Positions 33,170-38,112 of a stretch of 38,112 nucleotides of DNA are shown here, in pieces (the stretch's first letter is position 1; each line of letters starts with the position of its first letter). The stretch covers positions 1-38,112 of the forward strand of contig JAHBXX010000045.1 of the NCBI GenBank assembly GCA_019636245.1. Reading direction: 5' to 3'. The position numbers and the translations under genes were made by a program. Source of the stretch: Planctomycetota bacterium. GTDB taxonomy: Bacteria; Planctomycetota; UBA1135; UBA2386. Under the pieces are notes generated by a model that ran no database searches, was not told where the DNA came from, and was given only the letters and a program-made list of their open reading frames with translations.

Positions 33170-34442
33170 CCGTCGGGCCGTTGCGCTGTTTGGCGATGAT
33201 GATCTGGGCCAGGCCGGCGTTCTGTTCCGTGGGCTTGTAGTACTCGTCGCGGTGCAGCAGGACGATGACGTCGGCGTCCTGCTCGATGGCGCCCGACTCG
33301 CGCAGGTCGCTCATGCGGGGGCGGTGATCATCGCGGTTCTCGACGTCGCGATTCAACTGCGACAGCGCGATCACCGGCACCGCGAGTTCGCGGGCGATGC
33401 CCTTGAGCCCGCGCGAGATGGTCGAGATCTCCTGCTGGCGGCTCTCGACGCGGCCGCCGGCCGACATCAGCTGCAGGTAGTCGACCACCACCATCTGGAT
33501 GCCGTGCTTCTGCTTCAGGCGGCGGCACTTCGCGCGCAGCTGCGTGATGGTGATGCCCGGCGTGTCGTCGACGTAGATCGGCGCCTCGTAGAGCCGCGTC
33601 GCCTCGTCCTGCAGGCGCTTGTACTGCTGGTCGGTGATGCGGCCCTTGCGCATCGCCTGACCGTCGATCTGCGCGCGGCAGCACAGCATGTTCTGGATCA
33701 CCTGCTGGTTCGACATCTCGAGCGAGAAGAACGCGACCGGCGCCTTGTGGCTGGCGACGCGCTCGGTCAGGTTGAGCGCGAAGCTGGTCTTGCCCATCGA
33801 CGGCCGCGCCGCGACGATGATCAGCTCGCCGGGCTGCAGGCCGCCGGTCATGTCGTCGAGGTCGTAGTAGTCGGTGCCGAGTCCGGTGAGCCGCCCCTCG
33901 CGTTCGCGCAGCCGGTCGATGCGGTCGAAGGTCGCCTGCAGCACGGTGCTGATGCTGACCGCCTCGCCGGACTTGTCGAGCCGGGAGATCTCGAAGATCT
34001 GCCGCTCGGCCTCGTCGAGCAGGTCCTTGGCCTCCATCTCGTTGTCGTAGGCCCGCCGCGCGACCTCGAGGCAGGTCTCGAGCAGGCGGCGCTGGATCGC
34101 CTTCTCGCGCACGATCTCGGCGTGGTGCACGACGCCGGCGGCGGTCACCACGCTCTCCATCAGGTCGAGCAGCTGCGTGTGGCCGCCCACCTCCTGCAGC
34201 CGGCCGCAGCGCGACAGCTCCTCGCCGACGACGATCGGGTCGGTGGCGTGGCGGCCGTTGAAGGCGGACAGGATCGACTCGAAGATCAGCTGGTGGCGCG
34301 GCAGGTAGAAGTCGTCCGCGCGCAGGAACGTCACGTCGGCGACGGCATCGGGGTGCAGCAGCAGGGCGCCGAGCACCGAGCGTTCGGCCTCGAGGCTCTG
34401 CGGCACCCCGCGCCCGTCGAACGATTGCTTGAAGTCGACCAT
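33093..34442 (-). CDS. dnaB: Replicative DNA helicase DnaB
   Basis: This 449-residue hexameric helicase has an N-terminal primase-binding domain (PQSLEAERSVLGALLL). The RecA-like motor has Walker A ARPSMGKTS at about 212-220, VAFFSLEMS, the DYLQLM Walker B at 321-326, LSQLNRDVENR, and SGAIEQDADVIVLLHRDEYY. It unwinds DNA at the replication fork. No intein is present in the Walker or later motifs. The ATG at 34442 matches the usual length; the earlier GTG at 34478 only adds residues over the leader. It heads the operon whose next gene is bamA. Confidence 0.97.
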   Translation of the reverse strand: MVDFKQSFDGRGVPQSLEAERSVLGALLLHPDAVADVTFLRADDFYLPRHQLIFESILSAFNGRHATDPIVVGEELSRCGRLQEVGGHTQLLDLMESVVTAAGVVHHAEIVREKAIQRRLLETCLEVARRAYDNEMEAKDLLDEAERQIFEISRLDKSGEAVSISTVLQATFDRIDRLREREGRLTGLGTDYYDLDDMTGGLQPGELIIVAARPSMGKTSFALNLTERVASHKAPVAFFSLEMSNQQVIQNMLCCRAQIDGQAMRKGRITDQQYKRLQDEATRLYEAPIYVDDTPGITITQLRAKCRRLKQKHGIQMVVVDYLQLMSAGGRVESRQQEISTISRGLKGIARELAVPVIALSQLNRDVENRDDHRPRMSDLRESGAIEQDADVIVLLHRDEYYKPTEQNAGLAQIIIAKQRNGPTGEVVLRFFREYMRFENFTRRAEPMQ

Positions 34443-34506
34443 CGATGTCCGCCCTGACCGAAGTTGCCTGGACCGCACGCGGCGACGGCACCGGGAGCCG
34501 CCGTGT

Positions 34507-34532
34507 CCGGCGACCCCACCGCGGTTCGCCGG
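34507..34532. repeat. Inverted repeat in the dnaB leader
   Basis: CCGGCGA (34507-34513) and TCGCCGG (34526-34532) form a perfect 7-bp inverted repeat around a 12-base loop that itself holds ACCGCGGT. It lies between the candidate promoter and the dnaB start, so a leader hairpin or a protein site is possible. Purely positional inference. Confidence 0.35.
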
Positions 34533-34539
34533 ACCTGTC

Positions 34540-34567
34540 CCCTTAGCGGCCGGGTCGTCGCGTGCAA
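34540..34567 (-). promoter_or_regulatory. Candidate dnaB promoter
   Basis: On the minus strand TTGCAC (34567-34562) and TAAGGG (34545-34540) are 16 bases apart, about 100 bases ahead of the dnaB ATG. Both boxes are weak matches. The 213-base gap 34443-34655 holds no ORF that looks real, only this pair and the inverted repeat. Confidence 0.3.
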
Positions 34568-34655
34568 GACGCCGCCCTGTGGAGTCGGTGTGGGAAGTCG
34601 TGGACGACCTGGGGACGCCGGCCCGCGGCGGCCCACACCACCGCAGCCGCGGCGG

Positions 34656-36206
34656 TCAGGCGATCCCGCGACCCTGCGTCCGGTCGGCCTCGGGTTCGAG
34701 CACGCCGCGCGCACCGAGCAGGGCCAACAGCTCCACCGCCCGCGAGTAGTCGATGCGCAGGCGCCGCTGCAACAGGCCGGCGGTGACCCGGCTGTGCTGG
34801 CCGGCCAGCTCGATCGCTTCGGCGACCAGTTCGTCGTCGAGGGCTGGCGCGAACAGCTCGCGCTGGCGCACTTCCGCCTCGTCGCGCCGCGGCGTCGGCG
34901 GGGCCGGTTCGGCCACGACCGCCGGCGCCGGCGCCGGCTCGGGCCGCGGGATCGGCACCACGACTTCGTCGGCGGTCGGCACCGGCGGCGGCTCCTCGCC
35001 GCCCGGCAGCGCCTCGAGTCCGGCGCCGACGTCGACGAGGATCGGCGCGACCTCGGCGGCAGCCGCCGCGGCGCGCTCCGGCGCGGCCGGCGGGTCCTCG
35101 GCGAGGCTTGCAGGCGGCAGCTCCGAGGCCTCGACGGCCGCGATCGCGGGCTCCAGGATCAGGAACTCCGGCTCCGGCAGCTCCGCCTCCGCCGGCGGCG
35201 CCGCCGGCTCCTCGACGGCCATGGCCTCGCCGTCGGCAGCGGCGGCGGCGGGCCCGGCGGCGGCGAGGTCCTCGGCCAGCTCAAGGCCGGCGTCGGCGGC
35301 CATCGGCGCCGCGACCGGGGCCGTGAAGGCGGGTTCGGCGTCGGCGGACGGCCCCCACTCGGCCAGATGGGCGATGTCGAGGTCTTCGCGGGCAGCCGGC
35401 GGGATCTCGGCCGCGGCGTGGCGCCGCCGCTCGAAGTAGGATCGCCGGCCGCCCGGCGGCCGCAGCGCCTCGTCGGGCTCGTCGTCGCCGCCCGTGCCGA
35501 ACGCGTCGTCCCCGGCGAGGTCGGGGGCGGCCGCCGGCAGCGCCTCCACGGCGGCGAGCGGCGCCGACGGCGTCGGCTCCGCGGTCGCTTCCCTCGCCGG
35601 CGCCGGCGCCTCCGCCACAGCACCGCCCGCCGTCGCCAGCCCCCGCAGGTGGTCGGTGACCGCGGTCTCGACGCCGGCTTCCGCCGCCGGCCGCGGGCGC
35701 AGCCGCTCGAAGCTGTCGCTGAAGAAGAAGTCGGTGGCGAGCAGCAGCGAGGCGAACGTCACCGCCCACACCAGCACCATGCTCGGCAGGTAGCCGAAGG
35801 CGGCGACCAGGCAGCCCGCCAGCCACGCCCCGAGCGAACCCTTGTGCGGCGCCGCCGCGACGCCGCCGTCGCCGAGGTTCAGGAACACACCGAGCATCAC
35901 GGCCATCGCCACCAGCCGGCCGAGCCGCCGCCAGGGCCGCTCGATGCGCCCGGTCACGAACCAGATCGAGCTCCAGGTCAGCGCCAGCAGGAAGAACATC
36001 ACCGCCGGCGCCAGGCCGATGCTCTCGTAGAGGCCGGCGATCAGCACCTGCAGCGCCGACCGCACTTCGACCAGCCCCAGGCGCAGGTGGTAGTAGATCA
36101 ACGCCGACAGGCAGAACACCGAGACCCCGATCGGCACCAGGGGCCACAACCACTCGGCGGCTGTACGCGACGCACGCTCCTCGAGGGAGATGTCGAGACT
36201 TCTCAC
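34656..36206 (-). CDS. FtsK-like membrane protein lacking the motor domain
   Basis: This 516-residue protein starts at GTG 36206 with GGGAGGGG nine bases upstream. The N-terminus has four membrane segments (about 19-45, 63-84, 94-111 and 127-162) in the FtsK 4TM style, with GSLGAWLAGCLVAAFGYLPS in the family's position. A ~290-residue Ala/Pro/Glu-rich linker follows. The C-terminus is a winged-helix domain like the FtsK gamma domain: EAIELAGQHSRVTAGLLQRR, then LRIDYSRAVELLALLGARGV. No Walker A, Walker B or other RecA-like sequence is present anywhere. So both ends of FtsK are kept and the translocase motor is missing. It directly follows a genuine FtsK motor gene on the same strand. It may anchor or regulate FtsK at the septum, or be a decayed duplicate; the intact frame argues against decay. 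Confidence 0.8.
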   Translation of the reverse strand: MRSLDISLEERASRTAAEWLWPLVPIGVSVFCLSALIYYHLRLGLVEVRSALQVLIAGLYESIGLAPAVMFFLLALTWSSIWFVTGRIERPWRRLGRLVAMAVMLGVFLNLGDGGVAAAPHKGSLGAWLAGCLVAAFGYLPSMVLVWAVTFASLLLATDFFFSDSFERLRPRPAAEAGVETAVTDHLRGLATAGGAVAEAPAPAREATAEPTPSAPLAAVEALPAAAPDLAGDDAFGTGGDDEPDEALRPPGGRRSYFERRRHAAAEIPPAAREDLDIAHLAEWGPSADAEPAFTAPVAAPMAADAGLELAEDLAAAGPAAAAADGEAMAVEEPAAPPAEAELPEPEFLILEPAIAAVEASELPPASLAEDPPAAPERAAAAAAEVAPILVDVGAGLEALPGGEEPPPVPTADEVVVPIPRPEPAPAPAVVAEPAPPTPRRDEAEVRQRELFAPALDDELVAEAIELAGQHSRVTAGLLQRRLRIDYSRAVELLALLGARGVLEPEADRTQGRGIA

Positions 36207-36268
36207 GTTCTGCGCCCCTCCCGGGCCATGGATGGTGTTCGTCCGACGCCACCGGACGACACCGAGGG

Positions 36269-36297
36269 AATCTACCGCGGCCGCGACCGGGCCACAA
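36269..36297 (-). promoter_or_regulatory. Promoter for the motor-less FtsK gene
   Basis: On the minus strand TTGTGG (36297-36292) and TAGATT (36274-36269) are separated by exactly 17 bases, 63 bases ahead of the GTG at 36206. It lies in the 120-base gap between the two FtsK-like genes. This suggests the second gene has its own expression rather than only reading through from the first. Confidence 0.5.
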
Positions 36298-36326
36298 GGA
36301 ATGGGGCGCGATCGTCGCCGCGCGGG

Positions 36327-38112
36327 TCAGCCGTTCGCCTCGGCGGCGCGCTCGTCCGCCGGGTCGCCGTCGTCGGCGTCGGGGTCGGCGTCGGCCTCGG
36401 CGTCGGCGTCGCCCGGAGCGGCCGGCGGCCCATCCCCCACGGCGTCCTCGGCCGCGGCCGCATCGCCATCGTCCGCCGCACCTTCGGCGCCGGCCTCGAG
36501 GCCGCCGTCGTCGAGGACCTCGGCCATCTGCTCTTCGCGCTGCCGCCACTCGTCGAGCGTGAGCAGCACGTCGCGTGACTTGGAGCCGACGAACGGACCG
36601 ACCAGCCCGTCCTCCTCCATCAGCTCGAGCAGGCGGGTCGCCCGCGTGTAGCCGACCGCCAGCGCCCGCTGCAGCAGCGTCGCCGAACCGCGCTGCTGGC
36701 CGAGCACGATCTCGACGGCCTCGCGGTAGCGCTCGTCGCTGTCGGCGATCGACGGCCGCGAACTGGTCTGGCGCTGCACCAGGGCGGGGTTGAACTCGGG
36801 TTCCTGGCCGTGCTCCTCGAGGTAGCGCACCACCGCGAGCATCTCCTCCTCGGCGACGAAGGTGCCCTGGGCGCGCAGCAGCGCCCCGCCGCTCGGCGGC
36901 ATGTAGAGCATGTCGCCGAAGCCGAGCAGCTTCTCGGCGCCGTTGGCGTCGAGGATCACGCGCGAGTCGATGCGGCGGTTGACCTTGAAGGCGATCTGGC
37001 AGGGCAGGTTCGCCTTGATGATGCCGGTGATGACCTCGCTGCTGGGCCGCTGCGTGGCCAGGATGACGTGCATGCCGACGGCGCGCGACTTCTGCGCCAG
37101 CCGCTGGATCAGCTCCTCGACCTCGTTCTGCGCGACGTTCATCAGGTCGGCGAACTCGTCGATGACGATCACGATGTACGGCAGGTGCACGCGCTCCGGG
37201 TCGGGCTCGCGCTGCAACCGCTTGGCGAGTTCCTGCTGGCCGAGCCGGTTGTAGTTGCGGATGTGGTTGACGCCGGCGGCCGACAGCAGCGCGTAGCGGT
37301 TCTCCATCTCGTCGACGGCCCACTGCAGCACCGTCGGCGCCTTCTTCATGTTGGTGACGACGTCGCAGCACAGGTGCGGCACGCGCTTGTAGGCCTGCAG
37401 CTCGACCATCTTCGGGTCGACCAGGATCAGCTTGACCTGCCGCGGCGTGCGGGTCATCAGCACCGACAGCAGGATGGTGTTGATGCAGACCGACTTGCCC
37501 GAGCCCGTGGTGCCGGCGATCAACAGGTGCGGCATGCGCGCCAGGTCCTCGACGATCGGGTTGCCGGCCACGTCCTTGCCGAGGTAGAGCGGGATCGCCA
37601 GCGACTCGGAGCGACCGAACTGGTCCAGCAGGTCGCGCATGAAGACCTTCTGCCGCTCCGCGTTCGGCACCTCGATGCCGATCGTGTCCTTGCCCGGGAT
37701 CGGCGCCACGACGCGCACCGAGAACGCCTTCAGCGCCGCCGCCAGGTCGGACTCGAAGCTCGTCACCTTGTTGACGCGGATGCCCTCGGCGAGGCGCAGT
37801 TCGTACTGCGTCACCGCCGGCCCGATCGACGCCGCGACGACCTCGCTGGCGATGCCGAAGTTGGCCAGCTTGCCGACGATCGCCTGGCCGCCGCGCGCCA
37901 GCACCTCGGAGGCCTCGCCGACGTCGGCCACGGTCGCCTCCTGGAACAGCTCGACCGGCGGGAACGGATAGGCGTCGTCGAACGGCAGCGTGCTCTGCGC
38001 GCGCTTCTTCGGCTTCGGCCGGGCCGGCTTGGGCCGCACGATCACCAGCGGCTTCGGCGGCGGCGCCGGGTTCGGCGCCGCCTCGGCGGCGGCGGTTGGC
38101 GCCGGCTCGGCC
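36327..38112 (-). CDS. ftsK: FtsK/SpoIIIE DNA translocase (N-terminus beyond window)
   Basis: Minus-strand frame open from the window edge; numbering here starts at the GTG at 38045. The upstream 67 bases still read Ala/Pro-rich linker (AEPAPTAAAEAAPNPAPPPK), so the true start and any membrane domain lie outside. The alpha/beta motor has Walker A GTTGSGKS at 178-185, Walker B IVIVIDEFAD at 291-300 and the family phrase VGMHVILATQRPSSEVITG. The gamma winged-helix (438-496, SATLLQRALAVGYTRATRLL) recognises polar KOPS-like sequences in other bacteria. It pumps DNA across the division septum. After the gamma domain comes an unusual ~65-residue acidic tail (ADADPDADDGDPADE), which FtsK normally lacks. 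Confidence 0.95.
   Translation of the reverse strand, partial: AEPAPTAAAEAAPNPAPPPKPLVIVRPKPARPKPKKRAQSTLPFDDAYPFPPVELFQEATVADVGEASEVLARGGQAIVGKLANFGIASEVVAASIGPAVTQYELRLAEGIRVNKVTSFESDLAAALKAFSVRVVAPIPGKDTIGIEVPNAERQKVFMRDLLDQFGRSESLAIPLYLGKDVAGNPIVEDLARMPHLLIAGTTGSGKSVCINTILLSVLMTRTPRQVKLILVDPKMVELQAYKRVPHLCCDVVTNMKKAPTVLQWAVDEMENRYALLSAAGVNHIRNYNRLGQQELAKRLQREPDPERVHLPYIVIVIDEFADLMNVAQNEVEELIQRLAQKSRAVGMHVILATQRPSSEVITGIIKANLPCQIAFKVNRRIDSRVILDANGAEKLLGFGDMLYMPPSGGALLRAQGTFVAEEEMLAVVRYLEEHGQEPEFNPALVQRQTSSRPSIADSDERYREAVEIVLGQQRGSATLLQRALAVGYTRATRLLELMEEDGLVGPFVGSKSRDVLLTLDEWRQREEQMAEVLDDGGLEAGAEGAADDGDAAAAEDAVGDGPPAAPGDADAEADADPDADDGDPADERAAEANG

Noticed and set aside
36360..36420. GTCGGC-like tandem run considered as a DNA repeat element
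   Set aside because: It lies within the ftsK coding frame and encodes the Ala/Asp tail, so it is best explained as low-complexity coding sequence.

Overview
The window is one contiguous, very GC-rich (roughly 70% or more by eye) bacterial chromosomal segment. No tRNA, rRNA, CRISPR array or insertion sequence is visible. The gene families point to a Gram-negative-type cell with an outer membrane (BamA, lipoproteins, a small beta-barrel). The MoxR/DUF58/BatA/GATase-VWA cluster, the FecR-type anti-sigma/ECF pair and the large FTP-M36-like secreted protease are a combination common in Planctomycetota. That phylum is my best guess, but it is inference. Coding density is extreme: no gene-free gap exceeds about 215 bases, and most same-strand neighbours overlap by four bases (ATGA or GTGA).

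Left third (1-11680, all minus): one long operon read right to left. It holds a membrane/coiled-coil protein whose frame is broken, a MoxR ATPase, a membrane protein with a GATase-like middle, an ABC ATPase, a multi-TM ABC permease, a DUF58 protein, a BatA-type VWA protein, and a two-VWA/GATase-like protein that runs off the left edge. It looks like a MoxR-chaperoned VWA envelope complex with an embedded ABC-2 type transporter.

Middle (11817-26174): mixed single genes and pairs. These are a PilX-like protein (+), M14 carboxypeptidase then a CDF metal transporter (-), an RluA-type pseudouridine synthase (+), an ECF sigma factor with a FecR-like anti-sigma protein (-), divergent from these a secreted M36-like metalloprotease (+), a strong bidirectional hairpin, an outer-membrane lipoprotein/barrel (-), an SDR oxidoreductase (-) and a ChaN-like lipoprotein (+).

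Right third (26105-38112, all minus): HDOD protein plus soluble transhydrogenase (SthA). Upstream of them is a tightly coupled set: dnaB, bamA-like, NUDIX hydrolase, LOG-family protein and CysQ-like phosphatase. Upstream again is an FtsK-type membrane protein that has the membrane and winged-helix ends but no motor, preceded by a true FtsK motor that runs off the right edge.

The observations most worth a second look are the motor-less FtsK paralogue, the ABC-transporter-containing MoxR/VWA operon, and the sigma/anti-sigma unit fused in frame to an LTxxQ-like protein behind a perfect internal Shine-Dalgarno. Several places show reading frames broken by one base (10650-10950, about 5100, about 33060-33096). 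These may be assembly indels rather than biology and should be checked against reads.
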